A stretch of DNA of 40,017 nucleotides, from positions 17,803 to 57,819 of the forward strand of contig CAJJDP010000127.1 of the NCBI GenBank assembly GCA_905182995.1, read 5' to 3'. This document shows, piece by piece, positions 11,286 through 23,255 of this stretch; position 1 is the first letter of the stretch; each line of letters opens with the position of its first letter. The notes beneath the pieces were generated by a model. It saw only the letters and a list, made by a program, of their open reading frames with translations, was not told the DNA's origin and searched no databases. The stretch is from Paramecium octaurelia. Lineage: Eukaryota; Ciliophora; Oligohymenophorea; Peniculida; Parameciidae. The position numbers and the translations under genes are program-made.

Positions 11286-13413
11286 TCAATGCAAATTTGT
11301 ACATCCCTCTTTAATAGCTTTTAGTTCAATTTCAGTTGCAGTTGTTTGGGAAATAGTCGATTTCCAATTAGTAGTCAGAACCTGAGAAGCAAACTATATA
11401 AGTAATGCATCTGATATAATGCAACCATGACTACAATGGTCTATTCCCTAGAATAATATAATAAATTACAGTTTATCCATATTTACAAGAACATGTAAGA
11501 CCCAAATAACCTGATTAGGTAAATTGTTTCTATTGTTATTCATCTGTTGAATCATAAATTGAAGAGACAGCATCGCCACTGTATTGTGAACAATATTCAA
11601 CTAATTTGGTTGGAATATTGGTTTATCCATTTTTGTGTTCATAAATCCACTTGATGGCTGGTGTCATAGCAGATGAGGCAAGAACAGTTGCATCGCCATA
11701 AGCTTTATAAATATGATCAGGTAGATAGAAATCATCTGAGGAATCAACAATTGGTTAAGGCTGTTTATCATATTCGAATTGGGCTGGAGTCAATTGATTA
11801 GCTGCATAAATAACTACCATTGGAACTCCTGGATGTTCAAGATTATCAGCCTTGACTCTTTTAGTTTCTTAAACGTAATCCAATAATTGTTAAAGAGCAT
11901 CAGAATTAATGTTGTCTGAAAGTGCCTCAATCATAGATTCTTCAGTAGAATAATACAATTTATCGACAACCCTTAAGAAGTGTTCACTCATATCACTCAT
12001 TAATAGTTAGCAATGATTTGATCTTTCTTCAAAATCAGCACCACAAACTTAATCAGGTTCAGGGAACCAATTCAAAGGGTTAGGTCTTGAGGGTCGTTTG
12101 CCTGTAGATATGAATTCTTTATCCCATTTAATTCTATCTAGTATTTGTTGCATCCAAGTCTCTGATCTAAATCTAAAATAAGTATCTTTAGGATAAAGAT
12201 CAACAACACTAGAGGAAGTACGTGACATCTTTCTTTGAGCATACCAATTAATGCCAGCATCAATGGATAGAACTTTAAACATGTAACTATCATCTCCTCC
12301 TACTTATGGTTTGAATGTTTTCGTAGCCCCTAATAGTGGACCGGCCATAGTAACAATACCAGCTACTTTTTACTTTTCTTCTGGTGTCATATTATAGATT
12401 GCCTCAGTTGCATGCAAAGATCCTAAGGAATGTCCAAATATATATGTAGTTTTGCCAGTCAACTTATGGAATGTTTCAATAGATTTCTTGATGTATTTTT
12501 GTGATTCTGAAGCTACAATTGATTTTCTAAAATCATATGGTGCAGCTTGCATAGTCAAACCTGGTATGTATCCCATATTTTTTAAAGTGTCAGAAAATTT
12601 ATGATATCCCTTAGTGTCACACATTGATGATTTGATGATTGAATCAGTAGAAAGTTCTTAGATAGCTGTAGTTCCACATTCTGCATCAGCACTCTAAGGA
12701 GTATTCCCATGCCAAGTGATAGATATACCAGGTGCAGCTGAATACCTCTCTTTTGGATCCTTTTTTGATTTATCATAATATAGTTCAATAAAATCACCAA
12801 AACATTTACTTTTCTTATTTGTCATTGCAATTGTAAATGGACTATTTATGGATCCCATCCATAGTCTATATTCTTCATTCGGTTTCTTTAACCAAAACTT
12901 AGATGCACTGCATGTTTACCAACCGCAATTTTCGAAGATATCTGGTCTTTTTGCTTACAATGTTTCACAATCAATTTTAACCTGTATACATATAGAATAA
13001 TATTATTACTTGTAAAATTGTTGCTATTATTCCAGGTACCAAGATAGCAGGTTGACATGGACCTGCAATGAATTCGTTAATATAGGCTTACAAGCTCAAT
13101 TAACTTGGATCTTTTCCATTTGTACATACATTTGCAGTACTTTCTAAAAATTCCTTCATTTATTCTTTTCTCTATCTCTCTTACTCTTAATAAATTTGTT
13201 CATGGTACTCTCTATAGTGTTCACTCATATTAAATACTCAAATTCTGACTAAGGTTTCCAATCTGGATCAGACCTCCTAATTCTATTGATTTTTCCATCG
13301 ACGGATACAATAAATGTATCATCTTCGAACCAAGGATTTCTATCGGTGTTATCCAAATACGGTGCAATTGAAATTATTCCTATTGTCACTACAGCAAGCA
13401 ATTATTTAATCAT
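11286..13413 (-). CDS. secreted LCAT-family (lecithin:cholesterol acyltransferase-like) lipase/acyltransferase
   Basis: ATG at 13413, TGA at 11286-11288, 683 residues after removing introns 13212-13237 (26 nt), 12982-13009 (28 nt, CAG end) and 11448-11469 (22 nt). A signal peptide (MIKQLLAVVTIGIISIA) directs it to secretion or an endomembrane lumen. Family landmarks in order are: QPAILVPGIIA near residue 130, the oxyanion-side strand; MQAAPYDFRKS; the nucleophile elbow GHSLG with Ser311; AGPLLGATK; YGDATVLA with a probable catalytic Asp556; and the pair DHCSH with a likely catalytic His634. LCAT/PDAT/lysosomal phospholipase A2 enzymes move or hydrolyse an acyl chain of a phospholipid. The sequence does not tell whether this one is a transferase or a lipase. 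It is longer than human LCAT, with insertions before the elbow. The third intron is needed to reach the His motif. A partial copy of its first exon at 15561-15755 is an assembly duplicate. Confidence 0.93.
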
Positions 13414-14369
13414 TCAATAAATATTGTATTTCCTTATCATATGATATCAATTCAAAAATTAGCATCATATTCGACTTAATACGTACAATTATTGATACAT
13501 TATCGAATTAAACATAATTTTAATTTAAACATTACAGCATTTATGTTATCAATAAATGTTGTCTTCAAATATAATAAACATCTAATTTCAGATACTATTA
13601 TGAAATTTTAATTTCATATATCATATCCACTCTATGCGATCAGAAATAACTTAAGTTATATACTATGCTATTTTTCTTTGGAGTAATCAAGAATTACCTT
13701 AAACAAGGAATGCCATTACATAAATGAGAAATGAATAATTAAACTAAAAATAATATTATAATATATAAAATTCAAGAAGATTCTTGTTTAAGACCCCATT
13801 CTTATGTACTCATTAATAAACTTTTATAAAATAATAAAAATTGTGCTATACTATTACAATTAATGAAGGTAATTCCATACTTTTAGTTTGGTTTTGATTC
13901 ATATATCAAAATGTTTTGATTCAAAGAGGGAGATTTGAAATTCATAAGATATCTTAGGAGTTATAGAGATTTGCATTGTAACTCAATATTCCTTCAGAAG
14001 AACAATATAAATTTTATTTCTGGTTCTTTTGATATGACTTTAAGTATTCGGTATTGACTAAACGATTAAATTTTGGATTTGCTCATAATTTTAATGCAAA
14101 ATACACAAATTTGAGTATTTCTTGTTCCTAAACAATTTCAGAAAATGATTCCACAATTCATAGAATATCAATAAATTAATAAGGTGATTAAGTGATTTCT
14201 TACTGGGATAACTCTACACTTTCGGTAATGTAATTTAAAACTAATTCTTGAGAGAATTTTTAGAGAATTAACACCATTAAAAAGTATGAAATTTGTTTAT
14301 TTTAAATAATAGCATATTTGTGTATTGTTGGGAGGATGTATGTTATAAATGTTTATCAATGAACAAATG

Positions 14370-14395
14370 CTCATTTATTATTTAAAATAAATGAG
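14370..14395. repeat. inverted repeat, 10-bp arms, 6-base loop
   Basis: CTCATTTATT, loop ATTTAA, then AATAAATGAG. It lies in the lipase/CK1 intergenic region and is repeated at 16712-16737 in the duplicate copy. Role unknown; AT-rich DNA yields such arms by chance fairly often. Confidence 0.5.
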
Positions 14396-14567
14396 ATGAT
14401 TCCTGTGAATGGAAAAATTAATAATTTTATATTTTAATCCAGCATAATACATCTCAAATAAAAGACTTCTCTTAATAATAAATGGATATCAGGTTAATCT
14501 ATTGCGTTTTAATAAATATTATTGATCATAACTATATTAATAATTTCGCAAGAAATATTATACTGGG

Positions 14568-14583
14568 ATAATCAATTGATTAT
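14568..14583. repeat. 16-bp perfect palindrome
   Basis: ATAATCAATTGATTAT is its own reverse complement. It sits about 370 bp upstream of the kinase start. It could be a dimeric protein site, or chance in AT-rich DNA. Confidence 0.4.
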
Positions 14584-14949
14584 TAAGACCATGTATTTGG
14601 AACAACCAACGCTGACGGCAATATGTAATTACTTGGGATTAATATAATCAAGAGATTTAAATTAGACATGCATCTACAGAAGCAAATCACTAACCTTGAT
14701 TTATTTTTATTATTTCTCTATTCAAATATGATCTAATAAAAGTATCTGCTATCTTCAGATATTTTCAACATTAAAACAATGATTTTACATACTTCAAAAA
14801 GAAATAAATTTATTTTTATAATAATAATTGCTAAAACTAATTTTATGAGTATTATTATTGTTTCACCCCGGTTTGTTACTTCATATTATTTTCAAATTCG
14901 AGAAGGAATTTTTTTTCCTAAATTTTTCTAATAATAATTCTAAGAATCA

Positions 14950-15559
14950 ATGTATCTTTAGAACTCAGAGTACAAAATGATTTCAAATCTTGGTTTAAGT
15001 TCAGATCATGTTGTCTTAAAGGCTTAGCATAGTGAGACTTAAAATGTATATGCTATAAAGATTGAAAAAAAACCAGGAATTGGGTAAGTGGAGACTGAAG
15101 TTTAGATTCTTTAGTAGCTATTTGGTATAGAGGGAATACCTAAATTAATCTAATATGGTAAGACCAAAGATTTTAAGTACTTTAAACATTTAACTTAGAA
15201 ATTATCTAATCATACCACTGCTAAATTGCAGTTTATAAGATCTAGGAAAGACAAGCTTACTTTCCTAGAACAGCATACTAGCAATAGGGTTAACTGTGAT
15301 AAGAACAATTAAATAAGTTCATAACAAGGGAATATTGCATCTTGATATTAAACCATAGAACATAATGATATCACAACGATAAATAATTGACTCAGTAGAA
15401 TAAATTCTCATACCTGGGAATGTCTAATTGATCGATTTTGGGTTATCTTAAAATTTAGGAAATCAAAAGTTCTTAAAAGAAACCTTTATTGGTTCAATAA
15501 GATTTGCCAGTCGTCAATCTCATAAAAAGGAATAGCTGGGTTATAAAGATGATCTTGAA
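14950..15559 (+). CDS. partial CK1-like kinase (assembly duplicate, cut at the N)
   Basis: Matches the first 610 bp of the complete kinase gene at 17292-18409, including the 22-nt intron (here 15177-15198). It stops at the gap base 15560, in the codons for the KDDLE motif. It is a copy of the same locus, not a second gene. Confidence 0.9.
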
Positions 15560-15560
15560 N
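15560..15560. other. single-N assembly gap, first of three
   Basis: One N joins two copies of the same 2341 bp. The real sequence most likely runs 15559 straight to 17902. Confidence 0.95.
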
Positions 15561-15755
15561 GTTCACTCATATTAAATACTCAAATTCTGACTAAGGTTTC
15601 CAATCTGGATCAGACCTCCTAATTCTATTGATTTTTCCATCGACGGATACAATAAATGTATCATCTTCGAACCAAGGATTTCTATCGGTGTTATCCAAAT
15701 ACGGTGCAATTGAAATTATTCCTATTGTCACTACAGCAAGCAATTATTTAATCAT
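15561..15755 (-). CDS. partial lipase gene, first exon only (assembly duplicate)
   Basis: Copy of 13219-13413: the signal peptide exon of the LCAT-like lipase and part of its first intron, cut by the N at 15560. The complete gene is at 11286-13413. Confidence 0.9.
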
Positions 15756-17901
15756 TCAATAAATATTGTATTTCCTTATCATATGATATCAATTCAAAAA
15801 TTAGCATCATATTCGACTTAATACGTACAATTATTGATACATTATCGAATTAAACATAATTTTAATTTAAACATTACAGCATTTATGTTATCAATAAATG
15901 TTGTCTTCAAATATAATAAACATCTAATTTCAGATACTATTATGAAATTTTAATTTCATATATCATATCCACTCTATGCGATCAGAAATAACTTAAGTTA
16001 TATACTATGCTATTTTTCTTTGGAGTAATCAAGAATTACCTTAAACAAGGAATGCCATTACATAAATGAGAAATGAATAATTAAACTAAAAATAATATTA
16101 TAATATATAAAATTCAAGAAGATTCTTGTTTAAGACCCCATTCTTATGTACTCATTAATAAACTTTTATAAAATAATAAAAATTGTGCTATACTATTACA
16201 ATTAATGAAGGTAATTCCATACTTTTAGTTTGGTTTTGATTCATATATCAAAATGTTTTGATTCAAAGAGGGAGATTTGAAATTCATAAGATATCTTAGG
16301 AGTTATAGAGATTTGCATTGTAACTCAATATTCCTTCAGAAGAACAATATAAATTTTATTTCTGGTTCTTTTGATATGACTTTAAGTATTCGGTATTGAC
16401 TAAACGATTAAATTTTGGATTTGCTCATAATTTTAATGCAAAATACACAAATTTGAGTATTTCTTGTTCCTAAACAATTTCAGAAAATGATTCCACAATT
16501 CATAGAATATCAATAAATTAATAAGGTGATTAAGTGATTTCTTACTGGGATAACTCTACACTTTCGGTAATGTAATTTAAAACTAATTCTTGAGAGAATT
16601 TTTAGAGAATTAACACCATTAAAAAGTATGAAATTTGTTTATTTTAAATAATAGCATATTTGTGTATTGTTGGGAGGATGTATGTTATAAATGTTTATCA
16701 ATGAACAAATGCTCATTTATTATTTAAAATAAATGAGATGATTCCTGTGAATGGAAAAATTAATAATTTTATATTTTAATCCAGCATAATACATCTCAAA
16801 TAAAAGACTTCTCTTAATAATAAATGGATATCAGGTTAATCTATTGCGTTTTAATAAATATTATTGATCATAACTATATTAATAATTTCGCAAGAAATAT
16901 TATACTGGGATAATCAATTGATTATTAAGACCATGTATTTGGAACAACCAACGCTGACGGCAATATGTAATTACTTGGGATTAATATAATCAAGAGATTT
17001 AAATTAGACATGCATCTACAGAAGCAAATCACTAACCTTGATTTATTTTTATTATTTCTCTATTCAAATATGATCTAATAAAAGTATCTGCTATCTTCAG
17101 ATATTTTCAACATTAAAACAATGATTTTACATACTTCAAAAAGAAATAAATTTATTTTTATAATAATAATTGCTAAAACTAATTTTATGAGTATTATTAT
17201 TGTTTCACCCCGGTTTGTTACTTCATATTATTTTCAAATTCGAGAAGGAATTTTTTTTCCTAAATTTTTCTAATAATAATTCTAAGAATCAATGTATCTT
17301 TAGAACTCAGAGTACAAAATGATTTCAAATCTTGGTTTAAGTTCAGATCATGTTGTCTTAAAGGCTTAGCATAGTGAGACTTAAAATGTATATGCTATAA
17401 AGATTGAAAAAAAACCAGGAATTGGGTAAGTGGAGACTGAAGTTTAGATTCTTTAGTAGCTATTTGGTATAGAGGGAATACCTAAATTAATCTAATATGG
17501 TAAGACCAAAGATTTTAAGTACTTTAAACATTTAACTTAGAAATTATCTAATCATACCACTGCTAAATTGCAGTTTATAAGATCTAGGAAAGACAAGCTT
17601 ACTTTCCTAGAACAGCATACTAGCAATAGGGTTAACTGTGATAAGAACAATTAAATAAGTTCATAACAAGGGAATATTGCATCTTGATATTAAACCATAG
17701 AACATAATGATATCACAACGATAAATAATTGACTCAGTAGAATAAATTCTCATACCTGGGAATGTCTAATTGATCGATTTTGGGTTATCTTAAAATTTAG
17801 GAAATCAAAAGTTCTTAAAAGAAACCTTTATTGGTTCAATAAGATTTGCCAGTCGTCAATCTCATAAAAAGGAATAGCTGGGTTATAAAGATGATCTTGA
17901 A
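15561..17901. repeat. right copy of the 2341-bp assembly overlap
   Basis: Same sequence as 13219-15559. It continues beyond 17901 into the rest of the kinase gene, whereas the left copy continues leftward into the rest of the lipase gene. The two flanks fit together as one chromosome if one copy is dropped. The gene-free 15756-17291 inside it repeats 13414-14949. Confidence 0.95.
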
Positions 17902-18409
17902 AGCCTACTTTATGTTTTAGCATACTTAAGAAAAAGTAATTTAAATAATACCCCTAGAAAAATTACCGTGGCAACAGACCTAACAAAAAGCTTTTTAATT
18001 AATGGATATTAGAAGGATCGGTATTATAAAAGATTAGGTTTATGAAACAAGTATGCTTTCCTAATAATTTCCCCCTTAATTTTATCAGTTTTAGCTATAT
18101 ATTGATACCTTAACACCTTCCTAGATGCCGGATTATAATTACATAGAAGAATTATTCAAATAAATGCTATAATTAAATTAACCTTCAATAACACCATCTT
18201 TCCCGAAACCTTCTCCTTGTTTTTCAAAATACAAAGAATTAGAAGATTAAGACTACATTAAATTGAGCGAATCAGTCTCCAGTGTGGATGGAGATGCAAG
18301 AGCGATAATAATCTCTGATTTAATAAAAGCTTACACAACTATAGGAATTAAATCCATAAAAGACATTCAATTTGAATAGCAATCACGAAAATCTACTGAA
18401 TAATATTGA
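17292..18409 (+). CDS. divergent casein kinase 1 (CK1)-family protein kinase
   Basis: ATG at 17292, TGA at 18407-18409, 357 residues after removing introns 17519-17540 and 17936-17957 (22 nt each). Kinase landmarks are: AIKIEK with Lys37; Glu50 in VETEVQIL as the likely helix-C partner; HLDIKPQN with Asp125 and Asn130; LIDFGLS with Asp155; GSIRFASRQSH; and KDDLESLLYVL followed by LPW. The RFAS..SH and KDDLES blocks are CK1 hallmarks. CK1 enzymes phosphorylate Ser/Thr, often next to primed sites. Two oddities: the glycine loop is eroded (NLGLSSDHVVLKA, lacking GxGxxG) and the catalytic HRD is HLD. The C-terminal ~65 residues are a Ser-rich tail without motifs. All catalytic residues remain, so it is probably active, though nucleotide binding may differ. 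The start is uncertain by a few codons; a second in-frame ATG lies nine codons on. Confidence 0.9.
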
Positions 18410-18843
18410 TGAACTTAATCTTTACAAATTTTTATTAAAAGTACTAAAATGAATTTATATATATAATATAGTTTTAATTTTCTAGTCAATATCAGTAACA
18501 CAATTTTTTTCTATATAAAACAGTCCTAACTCTTATCTATGTTTAAAATTAATCAGAATTAACATTAAATATAACAAAATTTATAGAGGTTTATTCTTAT
18601 GACTCAGGAAGTTACTGATGTTTAATAATAATGTTGTTTTATATTTCTAACAAGTTCAAACTAATTTTCAGTATATAAAATTATAAACATCCATTTAATA
18701 CTCAATCAATTAAACATGATGATAACAAAATTTTCATATGTCATTTCATATGATTCTCATAACGAATTATTATATTTTATAGGGGAGGATCAGATGAATT
18801 TATAAATATTAAAATCTAACTTTTTAAGTATTATGTTAAAATT
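18410..18843. other. convergent 3' intergenic region
   Basis: 434 bp between the kinase stop (plus) and the arrestin-like gene stop (minus). Very AT-rich. It should contain both polyadenylation signals, but I see no clear motif, repeat or gene. Confidence 0.6.
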
Positions 18844-20007
18844 TCAATTTTTCATTGGATCAGCCATTTACTATAGATTTTTATTGAGCATGCTTTCTTA
18901 GCCTTGAGTATTTGATTAGATTATAATAGGTTAAAATGCTTAAGGATTCCAATTTTCAGGTTAGATCAATGGTTGAATGTACTCCTTAGGGGGAATAGCC
19001 AAAACGGTAATTGGAATCTTCACAGTGGGTCTAGGTGAACAACAAGAACAACCTAACTAGATTTTACACTTACCCTCATAATGTGGCTGAACTTTCAAGT
19101 AATATATTGAATTCACGCAATTTCCTATAATTGATGGAGTTAGGTGCTAAAGAGGATTTTTTAAATTAATCAACTATAATTGGTAATCTTTCTTTTAAAT
19201 AGGTTAAATTTTATTTCCTTTTTAAGGACCTTTATGGTATTAATAATTTAATTCAAATTCAAGAACATGTTCACTATCTGAATTAGATCTCAATCTTAAT
19301 CTATTCACAAGTACAGAATCTACTTTATCTACATCAAGTTTACAATTTGAGTTGTCTATATCATAATTAAAATTTAGAAATTCAGTTGGAAAATATATAT
19401 TTTTTTCTACTTTTACTTCAATTGAAGATGTCTAAAAATATGATTAATTATAAATACTCCTCTTTTAATACAGCATCCACTTACAATCTAAGAAGATTCC
19501 CTCTTTTATTTCGATGAAATAATTTCTTTAATAGGTTCCCTTAAGATTAGTACTTATTTATTTTTAATATCATTTATCGATTTAGATGTTGAGACTACTC
19601 TCGCAATTACCTTATAAGCTAAGCTTGCAAGAACGCCATCCTTATAATAAAATGTTCCAGGTAAGTTTGCAGAGAGATGGACTTCAAAAGGAAATATGAA
19701 TGAACCAACCATAAGATTATCATCTTCAAATGTATGGGCCACTACTGTGACTTGATGAAAAATATTTTTTCCTTCATGTGTTCTTCTTCGAGTACCTGAT
19801 CCTGTTTCCCAACTTGTTTTTTCTTTACCCAATATGGTAAGTTTGACTTCTTTTCCACGAAATCCTTCTTTGATAATATGAAGATATATGTTCCCTTAGT
19901 AACTTAAATGTAATCTTATTACCTTATACAACATCTCCAGCAAAATATAACTATTTTTCAGTTCTTATCATTATTCCACCAAATTCTGATCCTGATTTGT
20001 TACCCAT
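18844..20007 (-). CDS. arrestin-fold protein (alpha-arrestin-like)
   Basis: ATG at 20007, TGA at 18844-18846, 369 residues after removing introns 19895-19922 (28 nt, AAG end) and 19432-19457 (26 nt). The start MGNKSGSEFGGIMIRTEKQL leads into YFAGDVVQGNIYLHI, the first strands of an arrestin N-domain (pattern: polar, AG(D/E)xVxGxIyl). Later N-domain strands are VTVVAHTFEDDNLMVGSFIFPFEVHLSANLPGTFYY (split here as VTVVAHTFEDDNLMVG / SFIFPFEVHLSANLPGTFYY), the second matching the family's F.F.l....lP.Sf pattern. The C-domain follows, with a Cys cluster (GCSCCSPRP) before VKIPITVLAIPP. Arrestin-fold proteins act as adaptors for receptor or transporter trafficking. Gly2 may be myristoylated (MGNKS), which would put it on membranes; that is inference. 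A partial 5' copy at 21491-21773 is an assembly duplicate. Confidence 0.87.
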
Positions 20008-21489
20008 TTGATATTTTATATATAATTAATTTATAGGTTTGTTTTTTGTTGAATGAATCCTAGTATTTCTGATTAATTCTGATTTCAATGTACCAAATCA
20101 TCAGATAATGTAAGATGCAACTTTTAAAATGAACAAGCTGAATAATAATTCTCTATATAATATATTATATTTCAAATTTATTTCACTCCTGATCTCTACC
20201 TTATTAATGCCTCTTCACATTATTCTAATAATGTTTGATATCTATACTTTTTCTACATAAAGTCCACCCATTATTTGGCTGTATCTTTAAAGCCTTCTAG
20301 TAACAAATGATGGCCTCCTAATAGCGTTTTAATTCTTGTAGACATAAGCCTAAGTGTTATTGAATGAAAAACCTTTTTCAGAAAGTGAAAAATAACTAGT
20401 TGGATTTATGCTCAATGCTATATCAAACAACTTTAGAGCAAAGTCGTATTTCTTATAAATTCTTAAAATATCGCCTAATTAGTATTGAGGCTTACCTTTG
20501 GTTCCTAAAGTATTAACATGTCTTGGATCTATAGCCAATACTTTATCAGCCCAAATTAAGGCTTCATTATACTAAGAGAGTGATCTTAAACTATCAGCTA
20601 ATTATCAATGAAATAAAGAAACCTTTACAATATAAGGCATTAACAAATTTAGGATCGATAGCCAACACTTTATCTGCCAATTTGATTGCTTCATTGTAAT
20701 TACCAAGCAATCTTAAATTGTCAGCTATTACTTAAGATGAAGTAATACCTTTACAGTGTAATGTGCTGATATGATTGGGATCAATAGCCAAGACCTTCTC
20801 TGTCCAAATAATGGAATCAGCATTCTTATCCAACATATATAAAGTTTAAGCTAAATTATAAATGCATTACAACCTTTACACTACATTCCACTAAGATTAT
20901 TTAAATCTATGCAAAGTACCTTGTCTACAATGTCTAAGGCCTCATTAAATTTCCCAAGTAATCTTAAACTATGAGCTTAAATTATTCAAATTTTCTAACC
21001 TTTACAAAGCAATATATCTAAATGATTAGGGAAGAGTTCTAGTATCTTGTCAGCAAAAATAATTGCCTCTCCAAAAATACCAAGTTTGAATAAACTTTAC
21101 ACTATTATGGGTATAATTTATTAATACCAAATATTTATAGAATATTAATATTCTTGGGCTCATGATCTAAGATTACTTTTGCTGAATTAATGGCCTCTTA
21201 ATATCGAGTCAACATATATAGACAATGAGCTAATTATGGAGACCATTCTCTTACATTTGCACTTTAAAGACTCCAAATTTTGTGGATATCCATCTAATAC
21301 TTAATCTGACAATTTCAATGCTTCAGAATATTGTCCGATGTGTTATAAGATATTTCCTTACTTAAACATAAAACTTACCTTTACAAGTCAATGATTCTAC
21401 TGAATTAGGTTCAATAGTCAAAGCTTTATTGGCCAAAACTAAAGCTTCTCTCTATTAACCAAGTATATTTAAGCATAAAGCTAAGAATT
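19725..21489. repeat. left copy of a 1765-bp assembly overlap (duplicate of 21491-23255)
   Basis: Base 19725+n equals base 21491+n throughout what I compared. The block starts in an exon of the arrestin-like gene and ends in an intron of the 25-TPR gene, with a single N at 21490 between copies. Confidence 0.95.
20172..21489 (-). CDS. partial 25-TPR gene, 3' part (assembly duplicate)
   Basis: Copy of 21938-23255: the last TPR exons (from TPR 16) and the C-terminus of the gene at 21938-25840, with the stop at 20172-20174. It is cut by the N at 21490. Its spacing of 164 bp to the arrestin-like ATG is the true gene spacing. Confidence 0.92.
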
Positions 21490-21490
21490 N
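21490..21490. other. single-N assembly gap, second of three
   Basis: Joins two copies of the same 1765 bp; the real sequence probably runs 21489 straight to 23256. Confidence 0.95.
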
Positions 21491-21773
21491 TTCAAATGTA
21501 TGGGCCACTACTGTGACTTGATGAAAAATATTTTTTCCTTCATGTGTTCTTCTTCGAGTACCTGATCCTGTTTCCCAACTTGTTTTTTCTTTACCCAATA
21601 TGGTAAGTTTGACTTCTTTTCCACGAAATCCTTCTTTGATAATATGAAGATATATGTTCCCTTAGTAACTTAAATGTAATCTTATTACCTTATACAACAT
21701 CTCCAGCAAAATATAACTATTTTTCAGTTCTTATCATTATTCCACCAAATTCTGATCCTGATTTGTTACCCAT
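21491..21773 (-). CDS. partial arrestin-like gene, 5' part (assembly duplicate)
   Basis: Copy of 19725-20007: start codon, first intron (here 21661-21688) and part of exon 2. The complete gene is at 18844-20007. Confidence 0.92.
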
Positions 21774-23255
21774 TTGATATTTTATATATAATTAATTTAT
21801 AGGTTTGTTTTTTGTTGAATGAATCCTAGTATTTCTGATTAATTCTGATTTCAATGTACCAAATCATCAGATAATGTAAGATGCAACTTTTAAAATGAAC
21901 AAGCTGAATAATAATTCTCTATATAATATATTATATTTCAAATTTATTTCACTCCTGATCTCTACCTTATTAATGCCTCTTCACATTATTCTAATAATGT
22001 TTGATATCTATACTTTTTCTACATAAAGTCCACCCATTATTTGGCTGTATCTTTAAAGCCTTCTAGTAACAAATGATGGCCTCCTAATAGCGTTTTAATT
22101 CTTGTAGACATAAGCCTAAGTGTTATTGAATGAAAAACCTTTTTCAGAAAGTGAAAAATAACTAGTTGGATTTATGCTCAATGCTATATCAAACAACTTT
22201 AGAGCAAAGTCGTATTTCTTATAAATTCTTAAAATATCGCCTAATTAGTATTGAGGCTTACCTTTGGTTCCTAAAGTATTAACATGTCTTGGATCTATAG
22301 CCAATACTTTATCAGCCCAAATTAAGGCTTCATTATACTAAGAGAGTGATCTTAAACTATCAGCTAATTATCAATGAAATAAAGAAACCTTTACAATATA
22401 AGGCATTAACAAATTTAGGATCGATAGCCAACACTTTATCTGCCAATTTGATTGCTTCATTGTAATTACCAAGCAATCTTAAATTGTCAGCTATTACTTA
22501 AGATGAAGTAATACCTTTACAGTGTAATGTGCTGATATGATTGGGATCAATAGCCAAGACCTTCTCTGTCCAAATAATGGAATCAGCATTCTTATCCAAC
22601 ATATATAAAGTTTAAGCTAAATTATAAATGCATTACAACCTTTACACTACATTCCACTAAGATTATTTAAATCTATGCAAAGTACCTTGTCTACAATGTC
22701 TAAGGCCTCATTAAATTTCCCAAGTAATCTTAAACTATGAGCTTAAATTATTCAAATTTTCTAACCTTTACAAAGCAATATATCTAAATGATTAGGGAAG
22801 AGTTCTAGTATCTTGTCAGCAAAAATAATTGCCTCTCCAAAAATACCAAGTTTGAATAAACTTTACACTATTATGGGTATAATTTATTAATACCAAATAT
22901 TTATAGAATATTAATATTCTTGGGCTCATGATCTAAGATTACTTTTGCTGAATTAATGGCCTCTTAATATCGAGTCAACATATATAGACAATGAGCTAAT
23001 TATGGAGACCATTCTCTTACATTTGCACTTTAAAGACTCCAAATTTTGTGGATATCCATCTAATACTTAATCTGACAATTTCAATGCTTCAGAATATTGT
23101 CCGATGTGTTATAAGATATTTCCTTACTTAAACATAAAACTTACCTTTACAAGTCAATGATTCTACTGAATTAGGTTCAATAGTCAAAGCTTTATTGGCC
23201 AAAACTAAAGCTTCTCTCTATTAACCAAGTATATTTAAGCATAAAGCTAAGAATT
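21491..23255. repeat. right copy of the 1765-bp assembly overlap
   Basis: Same sequence as 19725-21489. It continues rightward into the rest of the 25-TPR gene. Confidence 0.95.

Larger units (their letters stand above)
13414..14949. other. 1.5-kb divergent intergenic region with inverted repeats
   Basis: This lies between the lipase start (minus) and the CK1 kinase start (plus; copy at 14950), so it must hold both promoters. I see no gene. Two short inverted repeats stand out and are listed separately at 14370-14395 and 14568-14583. The same stretch appears again at 15756-17291 because of the assembly overlap. Confidence 0.6.
13219..15559. repeat. left copy of a 2341-bp assembly overlap (duplicate of 15561-17901)
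   Basis: Base 13219+n equals base 15561+n wherever I compared, through to 15559/17901. The block starts inside the first lipase intron and ends inside the CK1 kinase coding region, with no relation to gene ends. A single N at 15560 separates the copies. This is what unmerged overlapping contig ends look like. Confidence 0.95.

Noticed and set aside
13219..17901. Real tandem segmental duplication creating paralogues of lipase and kinase ends
   Set aside because: The copies read as identical, their ends ignore gene structure, a single N lies exactly between them, and the pattern recurs at 21490 and 25983.
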